DNA from: Polynucleobacter sp. MG-27-Goln-C1
Lineage (GTDB): Bacteria > Pseudomonadota > Gammaproteobacteria > Burkholderiales > Burkholderiaceae
Assembly (NCBI RefSeq): GCF_018881905.1
Contig: NZ_JACVPM010000001.1
Span: forward strand, 248,001-312,000
Reading direction: 5' to 3'
DNA: 64,000 bases
Shown here: piece by piece, positions 1-9,224 of the stretch
Position numbering within the stretch: position 1 is the first letter of the stretch
Layout of the letters: each line of letters opens with the position of its first letter
Made by a program: the position numbers and the translations under genes
The notes under the pieces: generated by a model
What the model was told of the DNA's origin: nothing
Databases searched by the model: none
What the model saw: only the letters and a program-made list of their open reading frames with translations

Positions 1-183
1 AGTGTTAGTTACAACGAAGCAGGGCGTTTATTAGATGGTGGTGAGTCAGTGGACAACATTCCTCTGTCTTCAGAGCATGCATCTTGGTTGCAAGAATATG
101 TTAACGAGAATTATCGCCCTGAGCCTAAAAAGCGTCATCGCCCTGAATCATTCAAGGGTGCCAATCGCGGGACGGAAGACTAA
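1..183 (+). CDS. DUF3305 family protein, C-terminal part (cut by window start)
   Basis: Frame 1 is open from the first base to a TAA at 181-183, giving the last 60 residues of a protein that begins outside the window. The tail is hydrophilic and basic. Its stop overlaps the start of the DUF3306 gene (TAATG at 181-185). The assignment to DUF3305 rests mainly on the conserved DUF3305-DUF3306-ferredoxin-TorD order upstream of membrane-bound formate dehydrogenases; the visible fragment alone is not diagnostic. Function is unknown, presumably in formate dehydrogenase biogenesis. Confidence 0.6.
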   Translation, partial: SVSYNEAGRLLDGGESVDNIPLSSEHASWLQEYVNENYRPEPKKRHRPESFKGANRGTED

Positions 184-743
184 TGGCTGGCGGATTTCTG
201 AATCGTTGGTCGCGCCTCAAGTCTGGAGAGCAGATTGAGCCTGCGAAAAAAACAGCTGATCATGCGAAGCAAGAATTAGCATCAAGCCCAGAGGTAAAAA
301 AGCCTGATGCAGACATTCAAGATGCTCCCCCATCTGCAACCCTAGATGATGTAGAGAAGATAGATCGTCTTGCTCCAGACTTCTCCGCTTTTATGAAGCC
401 GGATGTAGATCCTGCAGTTCAGCAGGCAGCCATGAAAAAGATGTTCTCTGATCCACACTTCAATGTAATGGATGGCCTCGATATCTATATTGATGATTAC
501 TCTAAGCCGGACCCTATTCCACTGGAAATGCTCAAGCGTATGGTGCAATCCGACATGCTCAACATTTTCCGTAAAGATAATGCCGATGAAGCCCCGGGCA
601 CTCAAACTACTGCCAATAAAGAATCCGAACCAGAAGAGCAGGCTTTACCCCTAAGTCCTCAGACTGATTTAACATCCACACCATTGCCTATTCAGGAAGT
701 GGGGGATAAGGATCCCTTGCCCGTGGATAAGAAAACCAGTTAA
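183..743 (+). CDS. DUF3306 domain protein of the formate dehydrogenase operon
   Basis: This 186-residue soluble protein begins with the family's typical FLNRWSRLK and has the conserved core around residues 60-110, including DFSAFMKPDVDP and DPHFNVMDGLDIY, followed by an acidic, proline-rich and probably disordered tail. DUF3306 proteins occur almost only next to formate dehydrogenase genes; their biochemical role is not established, and maturation or assembly is the usual inference. The ATG at 183 overlaps the previous stop (TAATG), so translation is probably coupled. The next gene starts 10 bases downstream. Confidence 0.85.
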   Translation: MAGGFLNRWSRLKSGEQIEPAKKTADHAKQELASSPEVKKPDADIQDAPPSATLDDVEKIDRLAPDFSAFMKPDVDPAVQQAAMKKMFSDPHFNVMDGLDIYIDDYSKPDPIPLEMLKRMVQSDMLNIFRKDNADEAPGTQTTANKESEPEEQALPLSPQTDLTSTPLPIQEVGDKDPLPVDKKTS

Positions 744-753
744 GAAGAAATCA

Positions 754-2844
754 ATGAGTCAAAAATTAGTCTGTAATTGCAATGGAACGATGCCTTTGGA
801 TGCAAAGGCCTTAGGCCTCAATATCCATACCTCTTTATGTAGGCAGGAAGTGGGCTCGGTTATTAAAGCGTTCGATGGCAGTGACTCGATTGTGATTGCT
901 TGTACTCAAGAGCGCGCTTTATTTGGCGAGTTGGCCGAGCAATCTGCAAAGCCTTTGTTAGCACCATTACGTTTTGTGAATATTCGTGAAGTAGCTGGTT
1001 GGACTCAGGACGCTAAAGCCTCCACACCAAAGATCGCTGCATTACTTGCTTTGGCCGATATGCCTGAAGCGGAGCCCGTACCTGCTGTGAATTATGAAAG
1101 CCACGGCCGCTTATTGATAGTTGGATCTGGCGATCAAGCGTTACCTTGGGCTGAAAAACTAAGCGACTCGCTCGACGTTTCTGTTTTATGTACTGAGCCA
1201 GGTTCATTACCAATCGCAAGAAACTTTCCGATCTATACAGGTAATGTCACTAAGTTAGATGGTTATCTTGGTAACTTCAACGTAGATTGGGATTTGCAAA
1301 ATCCGATTGATCCAGAGATGTGTACTCGCTGTGGCGCCTGTGTTGAAGTTTGCCCTGAAGGTGCGATTGATGATTCGTTCCAAATCGATTTAGATAAATG
1401 TAAATCCCATCGCGCTTGCGTCACAGCTTGTGCTGGTATTGGTGCAATTAATTTCGATCGGGTAGAGCGTCAGCGCAGTTCTGAATTTGATCTCATCATG
1501 GATCTACGCGCTGATCCGCAGATGCGTATGAGTCAAACGCCGAAAGGTTACTTTGCGCCTGGTGGGGATCCATTTGAGCAATCACTGGTTGCAAACCAAT
1601 TACTTGGTTTAGTTGGCGAATTTGAAAAGCCTAAATACTTTGCCTACAACGAGAAAGTCTGTGCCCACGGCCGTAACGGCAAGGTAGGTTGCAATGCTTG
1701 TATCGACGTGTGTTCAACAGGTGCAATTTCTTCCTTATTTAAAAATGGGCAGGGCACCGTAGAGGTGAATCCCAATTTATGTATGGGTTGTGGAGCTTGC
1801 TCGACAGTGTGTCCGTCGGGCGCAATGCGCTACAACTACCCAAGCGTGACTCATCAGGGTAAAGAGATCAAAACTCTTGCCAATGTATTTACTGCAGAGA
1901 GCTCTAAGGCAAAACAATCGCAAGCACCTGTTCTGCTATTGCATACACTCAAGGCTGGAACTCAGGCCTTGGATTCTTTGGGGCGCTCAGCTCACTTAAG
2001 ATCAAAGCAGTTTGAAGGATTACCTTCTTTTGTATTGCCTTACGGTATTGAGCATATCGCCTCCACCGGCTTAGATTTGTGGCTTGGTGCGCTGAGCTAT
2101 GGTTTTGGTGAGGTGATTCTGCTCCTAACCGGCGATGAAGATCCGGCTTACCGCGCTGCACTTGAAACGCAAAGCGAATTAGGTAATGCGATTTTGGCAG
2201 CCTATGGATTCGATGCCAGATTCTCACTAATACAACTTGAATCTCCAGAAGACCTGCAACCATTGTCGGCTGCTATGGGTAAGCTTCGACAGCGCGGCGC
2301 TTTAGCAGCGCTTTGCTCGCCTGCTAGTTTTGGCCTAGGCAATCAAAAACGCGAAACCATTGAGATGGTATTGGAGCATTTACAAAAGCAAGCTAAAACA
2401 CCGCTTCCAGCAGGTGGGGTGGCTTTGCCGAAATCTTCCTTCTTGGGCGGATTGAATATTAATCAAGATGCCTGCACGCTCTGTATGTCTTGTGTGGGCA
2501 GCTGCCCTGAAGGGGCTTTACTAGATAACCTGGATGAACCCAAGCTTTCCTTTATTGAAAAGCAGTGCGTTCAATGTGGCATTTGTGTAAAAACTTGTCC
2601 AGAGCAAGCCTTAGCTTTGGCACCTCGTTTACAGACCGTAGAGGAGCGTAAGCAAAAAGTAGAGATCAACGAGACTAAGCCGTTTCATTGCATCAGCTGT
2701 GGAAAGGTATTTGGAACCGCCAAGATGGTGGATTTAATGTTAATCAAGTTAGGTGCGCATGGAGCCTTTGCTGGTGAGGCGCTAGATAGACTCAAGATGT
2801 GCGGCGATTGCCGTGTTGTTGATATGGTGAAAAAAGAAATATGA
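754..2844 (+). CDS. Poly-4Fe-4S ferredoxin-like protein of the fdh operon
   Basis: A 696-residue soluble protein with many iron-sulfur motifs: CxxCxxCxxxC at about residues 190-200, a variant CxxxxxCxxxC at 216-226, a CxxCxxxC-containing set at 303-320, CxxCxxCxxxC at 343-353, 574-584 and 605-615, and two CxxC pairs near 646-649 and 683-686. That suggests five or six clusters. Relatives sit next to DUF3306 and TorD genes in formate dehydrogenase operons and are thought to handle electrons or help assembly; the exact role is not proven. There is no signal peptide, so it is probably cytoplasmic. The gene overlaps the next by four bases (ATGA at 2841-2844). Confidence 0.85.
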   Translation: MSQKLVCNCNGTMPLDAKALGLNIHTSLCRQEVGSVIKAFDGSDSIVIACTQERALFGELAEQSAKPLLAPLRFVNIREVAGWTQDAKASTPKIAALLALADMPEAEPVPAVNYESHGRLLIVGSGDQALPWAEKLSDSLDVSVLCTEPGSLPIARNFPIYTGNVTKLDGYLGNFNVDWDLQNPIDPEMCTRCGACVEVCPEGAIDDSFQIDLDKCKSHRACVTACAGIGAINFDRVERQRSSEFDLIMDLRADPQMRMSQTPKGYFAPGGDPFEQSLVANQLLGLVGEFEKPKYFAYNEKVCAHGRNGKVGCNACIDVCSTGAISSLFKNGQGTVEVNPNLCMGCGACSTVCPSGAMRYNYPSVTHQGKEIKTLANVFTAESSKAKQSQAPVLLLHTLKAGTQALDSLGRSAHLRSKQFEGLPSFVLPYGIEHIASTGLDLWLGALSYGFGEVILLLTGDEDPAYRAALETQSELGNAILAAYGFDARFSLIQLESPEDLQPLSAAMGKLRQRGALAALCSPASFGLGNQKRETIEMVLEHLQKQAKTPLPAGGVALPKSSFLGGLNINQDACTLCMSCVGSCPEGALLDNLDEPKLSFIEKQCVQCGICVKTCPEQALALAPRLQTVEERKQKVEINETKPFHCISCGKVFGTAKMVDLMLIKLGAHGAFAGEALDRLKMCGDCRVVDMVKKEI

Positions 2845-3485
2845 GCGAGCAGATAAAAGAGGGCGCCTCAACTGAGGTCGGTGATGTAGGTCTGCCAGAG
2901 GATTTGGCGAGAGCAGACTTATATGGCTTGATTGCGAGACTCCTTCATCAGCCGCCTGATCAAGAATTATTGGATCAAATAGCCGCCTCCATCCCAGATG
3001 GTCAGGAAGGCCAGGCAGAAGATGCACCGCTAGCCAAGGTTTGGCATAGCGTTGTTGAAGTTGCTAAAAATAATCCTGCCAAAGCTTGGCATGAGGAGTT
3101 TGATCGCAATTTCATTAGCGTAGGGCGTCCCAATGTGATTCTGAATGGTTCCTTTTATATGGCCGGCCATTTAAATGAGAGGCCATTGGTGGAAATCCGT
3201 CGCTCCTTAGAGAATTTTGGCTTGGAATCAGCTGAAGAGATTACAGAGACTGAGGATCATATATCGGCACTGTGTGAGGTGATGCGTTACCTCATAGCTG
3301 GAGACGATGTTGAAATCTCAAACCTTACAAATCAAAGGGTCTTTTTCAATGACCACATTCGCCCTTGGTATGACGAGTTATGCGATGCAATGGAAGGTAT
3401 TCCAGATATGCATCTTTACCATCCGGTAGCCGCCTTAACCAGAGAATTCCTAGCTATCGAGGGGCAAAGTTTCGACATGATTTAA
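2841..3485 (+). CDS. TorD/DmsD-family molybdoenzyme chaperone
   Basis: A 214-residue, helix-rich cytoplasmic protein with the TorD-family layout: LARADLYGLIARLLHQPP near residue 23, an EFDRNFI segment in the middle, and a C-terminal segment with HLYHPVAALTREFL. TorD-type chaperones bind the Tat signal peptide of a molybdoenzyme and hold back export until cofactor is inserted. Here the likely client is the Tat-signal-bearing alpha subunit encoded at 3895. The start overlaps the ferredoxin-like gene by four bases, implying coupled translation. Confidence 0.85.
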   Translation: MSEQIKEGASTEVGDVGLPEDLARADLYGLIARLLHQPPDQELLDQIAASIPDGQEGQAEDAPLAKVWHSVVEVAKNNPAKAWHEEFDRNFISVGRPNVILNGSFYMAGHLNERPLVEIRRSLENFGLESAEEITETEDHISALCEVMRYLIAGDDVEISNLTNQRVFFNDHIRPWYDELCDAMEGIPDMHLYHPVAALTREFLAIEGQSFDMI

Positions 3486-3507
3486 TGCTGCAATGCATCA
3501 TTTAATA

Positions 3508-3536
3508 CTAGGTGTTTTTGCCTAGCAAGTTTTTTT
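3508..3536 (+). terminator. Weak hairpin plus T-run after the TorD gene
   Basis: CTAGG at 3508-3512 pairs with CCTAG at 3521-3525, followed by CAAG and seven T. The stem is only five or six pairs, so this is at best a partial (attenuating) terminator between the accessory genes and the structural fdh genes. Confidence 0.4.
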
Positions 3537-3555
3537 GACGGGAATATGTCAAAAA
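3532..3555. promoter_or_regulatory. Perfect 8-bp inverted repeat upstream of fdh structural genes
   Basis: TTTTTGAC at 3532-3539 and GTCAAAAA at 3548-3555 form exact 8-bp arms around an 8-bp spacer, about 55 bases before the small Tat-signal gene. The spacing fits a dimeric regulator's operator, but no regulator can be named from sequence. It overlaps the T-run of the preceding hairpin. Confidence 0.4.
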
Positions 3556-3610
3556 TGCAATTACCAATTACACTTGATCCAAATCAATTTGCACCAAAAG
3601 GGAGTTTGTG

Positions 3611-3832
3611 ATGAACGCTAAAACCAACACTGTAGTTGCTGAAGAAAATAAGCCTTCACGCCGTAAGTTTTTCATTGGAGCAGGTGCCACTGTTGGTGCC
3701 GTAGCCGTAGCCTCCCAAACGCCACTAGGCAAAGCAGTTATTCAAGAAATTGGCAGTACTGTTCAAGGCAAAGATGACGGCTATCAGTTGTCTGCGCATA
3801 TTCGTAAGTACTACGAAACCACCATGCTTTAA
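3611..3832 (+). CDS. Formate dehydrogenase region Tat-signal small protein
   Basis: A 73-residue protein with a twin-arginine motif SRRKFFIGAGA near residues 16-26 and a hydrophobic stretch, then a short tail ending in RKYYETTML. It matches the small 'formate dehydrogenase region TAT target' proteins found just ahead of alpha-subunit genes. Its role is unknown; it may be a small subunit or an assembly partner. The ATG at 3611 sits at a good distance from a GGGAG ribosome site; a GTG at 3608 directly before it is the alternative. Confidence 0.8.
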   Translation: MNAKTNTVVAEENKPSRRKFFIGAGATVGAVAVASQTPLGKAVIQEIGSTVQGKDDGYQLSAHIRKYYETTML

Positions 3833-3894
3833 ACCCAGTTGTTAATGAAGTCGTTTCCAAATAATTAAATAAAAATATTTCTCAGGGACAACAT

Positions 3895-6879
3895 ATGAGT
3901 CTGACTCGTAAATCCAATACCCCACAAAGCGGCCGTGCTACGCCCGCATCACGTCTCATCGGCAGCCTGTCACGCGGACTTCAATCTGCGGTGCCAACGA
4001 TGGATCGTCGTACTTTCCTCAAGCGCTCTGGAGTAGGTGTTGGTGCTGGGATTGCAGCAAGCCAATTGACCTTAGTGCAAAAAGCTGTTGCTGAACCAAG
4101 CAAGGCGATGTTGGACGGTAAGGGCAAGATTGAGGTCAAGAGAACCATTTGTACCCATTGTTCCGTAGGTTGCGCAACTGACGCTACTGTTGAGAATGGT
4201 GTTTGGGTTCGTCAGGACTCTGTGTTCGATTCCCCAATCAATATGGGTTCTTACTGTGCCAAAGGTGCCGCCTTACGCGAACACGGACACGGCGACTTCC
4301 GTTTGCGTTACCCAATGAAATTGGTGGACGGCAAATATCAACGTATTTCTTGGGATCAAGCTTTAACTGAGATTACTGCGCAGATGAAAGATTTGCGTAG
4401 TAAGTACAGCCCAGATTCACTGTTCTTCATTGGTTCATCAAAGCACAATAACGAGCAAGCCTATTTATTACGTAAGTGGGTTTCTTTCTTCGGAACTAAC
4501 AATACAGACCATCAGGCTCGTATCTGTCACTCCACTACGGTAGCGGGTGTTGCAAACACCTGGGGTTATGGTGCGATGACCAATAGCTACAACGACATGA
4601 TGAATGCCAAGGCTGCTTTGTACATTGGCTCCAATGCTGCAGAAGCTCATCCAGTGTCAATGCTCAGCTTGTTGCATGCAAAGGAAAACGGTTGCAAAGT
4701 GATCGTGGTTGATCCACGTTACACCCGTACTGCTGCAAAGTCTGATCAGTACGTTCGCATTCGCTCTGGTTCTGATATTCCATTCCTATTTGGTGTTCTG
4801 TATCACATCTTCAACAATGGTTGGGAAGATAAGAAGTACATCAATGACCGCGTCTACGGTATGGACGAGATCCGCAAAGAAGTGATGGAAAAGTGGACTC
4901 CTAAGAATGTAGAAGAGGCTTGCGGCGTTCCAGAAGCTCAGGTTTATAAAGTTGCTGAGACTATGGCTAAGAATCGTCCAAGCACCTTAGTCTGGTGTAT
5001 GGGCCAAACACAACACACCATTGGTAATGCCATGGTGCGTGCATCTTGTATCGTGCAGCTCGCCCTAGGAAACGTTGGTAAATCTGGTGGCGGTACAAAC
5101 ATCTTCCGCGGTCACGATAACGTTCAAGGCGCAACAGACGTAGGACCTAACCCAGATTCATTACCTGGTTACTATGGTCTTGCAGCAGGATCATGGAAGC
5201 ACTTCTCAACTGTATGGGGTGTTGACTACGAGTGGATCAAAGGTCGCTACGCTCCCGACATGATGGAGAAATCCGGTACTACGGTTTCTCGTTGGGTTGA
5301 TGCAGTCCTTGAGAAGAATGACATGATCGATCAACAAACCAATGTAAAAGGTTTGTTCTTCTGGGGTCATGCTCCTAACTCACAAACTCGCGGCTTGGAT
5401 ATGAAGCGCGCGATGAATAAATTGGATTTATTGGTTGTTGTTGATCCATATCCAAGTGCTACAGCAGCAATGGCAGCGATGCCACCCGCTGAAGGCGATG
5501 TAGTAAATAAGAATCGTAATGTTTACCTCTTGCCAGCAACGACTCAATTTGAAACAACGGGTTCAGCTACCGCCTCAAACCGCTCATTGCAGTGGCGTGA
5601 GAAAGTCATCGATCCTTTGTTTGAGTCTGTACCTGACCACGTCATCATGCAAGCATTTGCTGATCGCCTTGGCTTCGGTGAAGAGTTGTCTAAGAACTAC
5701 AAGATGCAGAGTTCAAAGTTTGCCGGTAAGCAGTGGAGAGAGCCGCAGATTGAGGACATCTTGCGCGAAATTAACCGTTCCGTTTGGACGATTGGTTACA
5801 CCGGTCAAACTCCTGAGCGCTTGAAGGCGCACATGAGAATGGTTGGTACCTTCGATCCGAAAACATTGAAGTCACGTGGCGGAGTTGATCCGGTTACTGG
5901 TTACGACACAACAGGCGACTACTATGGCTTGCCTTGGCCTTGCTACGGCACCGCTTCCATCAAGCACCCTGGTTCACCAAATCTTTATGACACTAGCAAG
6001 AGTGTGATGGAGGGTGGTGGTAACTTCCGCGCTAACTTTGGTGTGGAAAAAGATGGCGTTAATTTGCTTGCTGAAGATGGTTCTTACTCTAAAGGTTCCG
6101 CTATTAAGACCGGTTACCCTGAGTTTGATCATGTCCTCGTGAAGAAGCTCGGTTGGTGGAATCAGTTAACTGAAGAAGAGCAGAAGCTTGCTGAAGGTAA
6201 GAACTGGAAGACTGACTTATCCGGCGGTATTCAGCGCGTGGTGATGAAGAATGGTTGTCATCCATTTGGTAATGCCAAAGCCCGTGCAGTTGTATGGAAC
6301 TTCCCGGATGCTATTCCAACTCACCGCGAGGCGCTCTACAGTACCAATGAGCCAATGATGCGTAAGTACCCAACATCTGCGGACAAGAAGAATTTCTGGC
6401 GCTTGCCGACTCTCTACAAAACAGTTCAGGATAAGAACTTGAATGAGAAGCTCTACGAGAAGTTCCCAATCATTCTGACCTCAGGTCGTTTGGTTGAGTA
6501 CGAGGGTGGAGGTGATGAGACACGTTCTAACCCATGGTTGGCTGAGTTGCAGCAAGAGAACTTTGTGGAGATCAATCCTAAGGCCGCAGAAGCTCGTGGC
6601 ATTAAGAATTGGGATTACGTATGGGTTAAATCTCCGACTGGAGCCAAGATCAAAGTTCGCGCAATGGTGACTGAGCGCGTCGATCAAGATACCGCGTTTG
6701 TACCATTCCACTTTGCTGGCTGGTGGCAGGGCAATGACTTGCGTAAATACTATCCTGAGGGCGCAGCCCCAGTAGTTCTGGGTGAGGCAGTGAACACTGC
6801 AACAACCTACGGCTATGACCAGGTAACGATGATGCAAGAAACTAAAACCACCATGTGCCAAATCGAAAAATTTGCCTAA
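3895..6879 (+). CDS. fdhA: Formate dehydrogenase alpha (catalytic) subunit, Cys type, Tat-exported
   Basis: This 994-residue enzyme oxidises formate to CO2 using a bis-MGD molybdenum or tungsten cofactor. The Tat motif DRRTFLKRS is at residues 37-45, preceded by an unusually long N-terminal region. A 4Fe-4S site has Cys86, 89, 93 and 121. The active site is RICHSTTVAG, with Cys211 (TGT codon) where selenocysteine occurs in E. coli FdnG, followed by His212. The C-terminal molydopterin-dinucleotide-binding domain contains LTSGRLVEYEGGG. Export by Tat places it on the periplasmic face with the beta and gamma subunits. The start follows an AGGGACA ribosome site. Confidence 0.95.
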   Translation: MSLTRKSNTPQSGRATPASRLIGSLSRGLQSAVPTMDRRTFLKRSGVGVGAGIAASQLTLVQKAVAEPSKAMLDGKGKIEVKRTICTHCSVGCATDATVENGVWVRQDSVFDSPINMGSYCAKGAALREHGHGDFRLRYPMKLVDGKYQRISWDQALTEITAQMKDLRSKYSPDSLFFIGSSKHNNEQAYLLRKWVSFFGTNNTDHQARICHSTTVAGVANTWGYGAMTNSYNDMMNAKAALYIGSNAAEAHPVSMLSLLHAKENGCKVIVVDPRYTRTAAKSDQYVRIRSGSDIPFLFGVLYHIFNNGWEDKKYINDRVYGMDEIRKEVMEKWTPKNVEEACGVPEAQVYKVAETMAKNRPSTLVWCMGQTQHTIGNAMVRASCIVQLALGNVGKSGGGTNIFRGHDNVQGATDVGPNPDSLPGYYGLAAGSWKHFSTVWGVDYEWIKGRYAPDMMEKSGTTVSRWVDAVLEKNDMIDQQTNVKGLFFWGHAPNSQTRGLDMKRAMNKLDLLVVVDPYPSATAAMAAMPPAEGDVVNKNRNVYLLPATTQFETTGSATASNRSLQWREKVIDPLFESVPDHVIMQAFADRLGFGEELSKNYKMQSSKFAGKQWREPQIEDILREINRSVWTIGYTGQTPERLKAHMRMVGTFDPKTLKSRGGVDPVTGYDTTGDYYGLPWPCYGTASIKHPGSPNLYDTSKSVMEGGGNFRANFGVEKDGVNLLAEDGSYSKGSAIKTGYPEFDHVLVKKLGWWNQLTEEEQKLAEGKNWKTDLSGGIQRVVMKNGCHPFGNAKARAVVWNFPDAIPTHREALYSTNEPMMRKYPTSADKKNFWRLPTLYKTVQDKNLNEKLYEKFPIILTSGRLVEYEGGGDETRSNPWLAELQQENFVEINPKAAEARGIKNWDYVWVKSPTGAKIKVRAMVTERVDQDTAFVPFHFAGWWQGNDLRKYYPEGAAPVVLGEAVNTATTYGYDQVTMMQETKTTMCQIEKFA

Positions 6880-6906
6880 GTTAAAAAATATAGTCAGGAG
6901 AACACC

Positions 6907-7566
6907 ATGGCAAGAATGAAATTTATTTGTGATACAGAGCGATGCATTGAGTGCAACGGCTGTGTCACTGCCTGTAAAAATGATAATGAGGTACCTTGGG
7001 GCATTACTCGTCGCCGTGTTGTTACGGTCAACGACGGTATTGTTGGTAAAGAAAAATCAATCTCAGTTGCTTGCATGCACTGTTCGGATGCGCCTTGCAT
7101 GGCGGTATGTCCAGTTGACTGCTTCTATCGCACTGATGAAGGCGTTGTCTTGCATGACAAAGACATCTGTATCGGTTGCGGCTACTGCTCTTTTGCTTGC
7201 CCATTTGGCGCACCTCAGTTCTTGAGCAAGGGCGCTTTTGGTTCCCGCAGCAAAATGGATAAGTGCACATTCTGTAGCGGCGGTCCTGAGGCAAATGGTA
7301 GTGTTGCCGAGTTCGAGAAGTATGGTCGTAATCGCTTGGCAGAAGGCAAGTTGCCGTTGTGCGCAGAAATGTGCTCAACCAAAGCATTGATTGGTGGTGA
7401 TAGTGAAGTGATCTCTTCCATTTACGCTAAACGTGTTGCAGTTCGCGAAGCTAATGGTAGATATCCAAGCAATGAGATTTTTGGCTGGTCGACTGCTTAT
7501 GGTCCATCAGGATCCCCGGCACCTACACCAACACCTGCTGACAAAATTCCAGGAGCAAAGTCATGA
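6907..7566 (+). CDS. fdh3B: Formate dehydrogenase beta (iron-sulfur) subunit, FDH3 type
   Basis: A 219-residue electron-transfer subunit with four 4Fe-4S motifs: CIECNGCVTAC near residue 13, CMHCSDAPCMAVCP in the middle, CIGCGYCSFACPFGAPQF, and CTFC paired with CAEMC further on. It passes electrons from the alpha subunit to the cytochrome b subunit. It has no signal peptide, so it presumably crosses the membrane with the alpha subunit by Tat hitchhiking. A proline-rich tail overlaps the next gene by four bases (ATGA at 7563-7566). Confidence 0.93.
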   Translation: MARMKFICDTERCIECNGCVTACKNDNEVPWGITRRRVVTVNDGIVGKEKSISVACMHCSDAPCMAVCPVDCFYRTDEGVVLHDKDICIGCGYCSFACPFGAPQFLSKGAFGSRSKMDKCTFCSGGPEANGSVAEFEKYGRNRLAEGKLPLCAEMCSTKALIGGDSEVISSIYAKRVAVREANGRYPSNEIFGWSTAYGPSGSPAPTPTPADKIPGAKS

Positions 7567-7799
7567 AATTGAATTTCAAAACTCTCGGTTTATGTTTAGT
7601 GGCTGGCGTTTTGCTAGCTGCTTGCTCCGAACCTCCTGAGATTGCAGCAAAAGCTGCAAAGCGTCCTGATGTAGCCCCTTATATGGGAGCTGACAATGGA
7701 TTTATGACTAAAGGTTGGACTCCAGGCGATCAGGCAAGTTGGACGGAAGCGATTAACAAGCGCAATCAGAGGCAATCTGAATACTCACGCGTTAAGTGA
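7563..7799 (+). CDS. Small lipoprotein within the fdh operon
   Basis: A 78-residue protein with a signal peptide ending in a clear lipobox, VLLAAC at about residues 17-22, so the mature form is probably a lipid-anchored protein of under 60 residues. The rest is hydrophilic with no recognised fold. The start overlaps the beta-subunit stop (ATGA), and the gamma-subunit gene follows 47 bases later, so it is co-expressed with the enzyme. It may be an accessory subunit; no function can be assigned. Confidence 0.7.
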   Translation: MKLNFKTLGLCLVAGVLLAACSEPPEIAAKAAKRPDVAPYMGADNGFMTKGWTPGDQASWTEAINKRNQRQSEYSRVK

Positions 7800-7846
7800 T
7801 CAGTTAAACAACAATAAATAAAACGAAAACGTTTAAGGATATTTGT

Positions 7847-8902
7847 ATGAATCGATCATTCTCTAGTGTTAGTCGCTCATGGGTTCTAGCCCTAGGCGTA
7901 TCGCTAAGTTTGCTTAGCGGTGTCTGTCTAGCAGAGCGCGCTCCAATGCAACCTCTGCCATCCCCAAGTGGTATTGATTTTCCAAAAAATCTCAATTCCA
8001 TTCCTAATGGCACGCAAGCACAATCTCAGCCAGCAAATACTGCCCCTAAAGAGGGTGCAATTTGGGATACAGCCAATAGTGACCCTTACAACTTTGTCAG
8101 CATCCCTGATAAAGAGGCGAGTGTTCTAATTCAGCGTGCTGGTCAGCAATGGCGCTTGATTCGCAATGGCATCATCACTGTTTACGGCGCTTGGTTGCTC
8201 GCAATTGCTTTCTTCGGTATTGCTGCGCTCTTCCTGATTAAGGGTCCAATTAAACTTCATGCCCCGATGTCTGGCGTAAAGATTAAGCGCTTTAACGGCT
8301 TTGAGCGGTTCACTCACTGGGTAATGGCTTTCAGCTTTATCGGCCTTGCTGTCACTGGTAGTTTGATTTTGTGGGGCAAGTACTTTGCAATGCCATTGAT
8401 GGGCGGCGCTGCTTATGGCTCATTCTTGATGGTTTGCAAAAATATCCACAATTACTCCGGACCATTGTTTACATTGAGCGTTGTGATCTTCTTCCTACTC
8501 TTCGCTACTCGTAACATTCCAGGTAAGGGTGATCTCACTTGGTTAATGACACTAGGTGGGGCATTGACCGGCAAGCATCCTCCTGCAGGATTCTTCAATA
8601 TGGGTGAGAAAATCTGGTTCTGGTTTGGTATGGTTATTTTGGGCCTCACCATTTCAGCTTCTGGCTTCGTACTCGATATGATCGTACCGTTCATGGATGT
8701 TCAGTACCTCCGCGGCACTATGCAGTTGGCCAATATCATTCATAGCTCAGCAGCTATCTTGATGACAGCCATGGCAATGGGTCATATCTATATCGGTACG
8801 ATTGGTATGCAAGGTTCTATCGATGGCATGAAGGATGGTTACGTAGATGCAACCTGGGCCAAAGAGCACCATGAGATCTGGTATGACAAGGTTAAAAAAT
8901 AA
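7847..8902 (+). CDS. Formate dehydrogenase gamma subunit, cytochrome b556 type
   Basis: A 351-residue membrane subunit. It has an N-terminal signal peptide ending near residue 26, a periplasmic stretch, a transmembrane helix at about 105-128, and then the four-helix cytochrome b core starting at FERFTHWVMAFSFIG. Histidines in FTHW, IHNYSGPL and IHSSAAIL are candidate haem ligands. It delivers electrons to quinone. The long periplasmic N-terminal segment before the b-type core is typical of FdoI/FDH3-gamma relatives. It is followed by a small exported protein 10 bases on. Confidence 0.92.
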   Translation: MNRSFSSVSRSWVLALGVSLSLLSGVCLAERAPMQPLPSPSGIDFPKNLNSIPNGTQAQSQPANTAPKEGAIWDTANSDPYNFVSIPDKEASVLIQRAGQQWRLIRNGIITVYGAWLLAIAFFGIAALFLIKGPIKLHAPMSGVKIKRFNGFERFTHWVMAFSFIGLAVTGSLILWGKYFAMPLMGGAAYGSFLMVCKNIHNYSGPLFTLSVVIFFLLFATRNIPGKGDLTWLMTLGGALTGKHPPAGFFNMGEKIWFWFGMVILGLTISASGFVLDMIVPFMDVQYLRGTMQLANIIHSSAAILMTAMAMGHIYIGTIGMQGSIDGMKDGYVDATWAKEHHEIWYDKVKK

Positions 8903-8912
8903 GGACATGGCC

Positions 8913-9224
8913 ATGAAAAAAATCATTGCTTTCACACTCGGTGCATTTGCAACTTCAGTTGCATTTGCTGCACTACCACCGCTGTCGCCTGAAGCTCAGG
9001 CGGCTGCCGATCTAGCAAAGGCAAAGACTGCTTACGCCGGTAGGGTTGATGGTTTTAAGTTATGCCAAGCTCAAAACAAAGTGGCTGATCAATATAGGGT
9101 TTCTGGTACTCCGGCACCAGCAGCCTGTGTTGCGCCACCTCCATTTGTTGCACCAGGCACTGCAGCGGCGGCTCCAGCTCCGGCTCCAGCACCAACTGCA
9201 GCGGCGCCAACTGCAGCGAAGTAA
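8913..9224 (+). CDS. Small exported protein with Pro/Ala-rich tail, end of fdh operon
   Basis: A 103-residue protein with a standard signal peptide (MKKIIAFTLGAFATSVAFA) and a C-terminal Pro/Ala low-complexity tail. The mature part has two cysteines (KLCQAQ and AACVAP) that could form a disulfide. I chose the ATG at 8913 because AAGGA at 8901-8905 is seven bases upstream; the in-frame ATG at 8907 is too close. Its stop directly abuts the stop of the convergent tupC gene. No family or function recognised. Confidence 0.65.
   Translation: MKKIIAFTLGAFATSVAFAALPPLSPEAQAAADLAKAKTAYAGRVDGFKLCQAQNKVADQYRVSGTPAPAACVAPPPFVAPGTAAAAPAPAPAPTAAAPTAAK

Noticed and set aside
4525..4533. Possible selenocysteine codon in the formate dehydrogenase
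   Set aside because: The active-site codon in RICHS reads TGT (Cys), so no recoding is needed.
6481..6861. 126-codon open frame on the minus strand
   Set aside because: Lies wholly within the alpha-subunit gene of formate dehydrogenase; no ribosome site or family motif.
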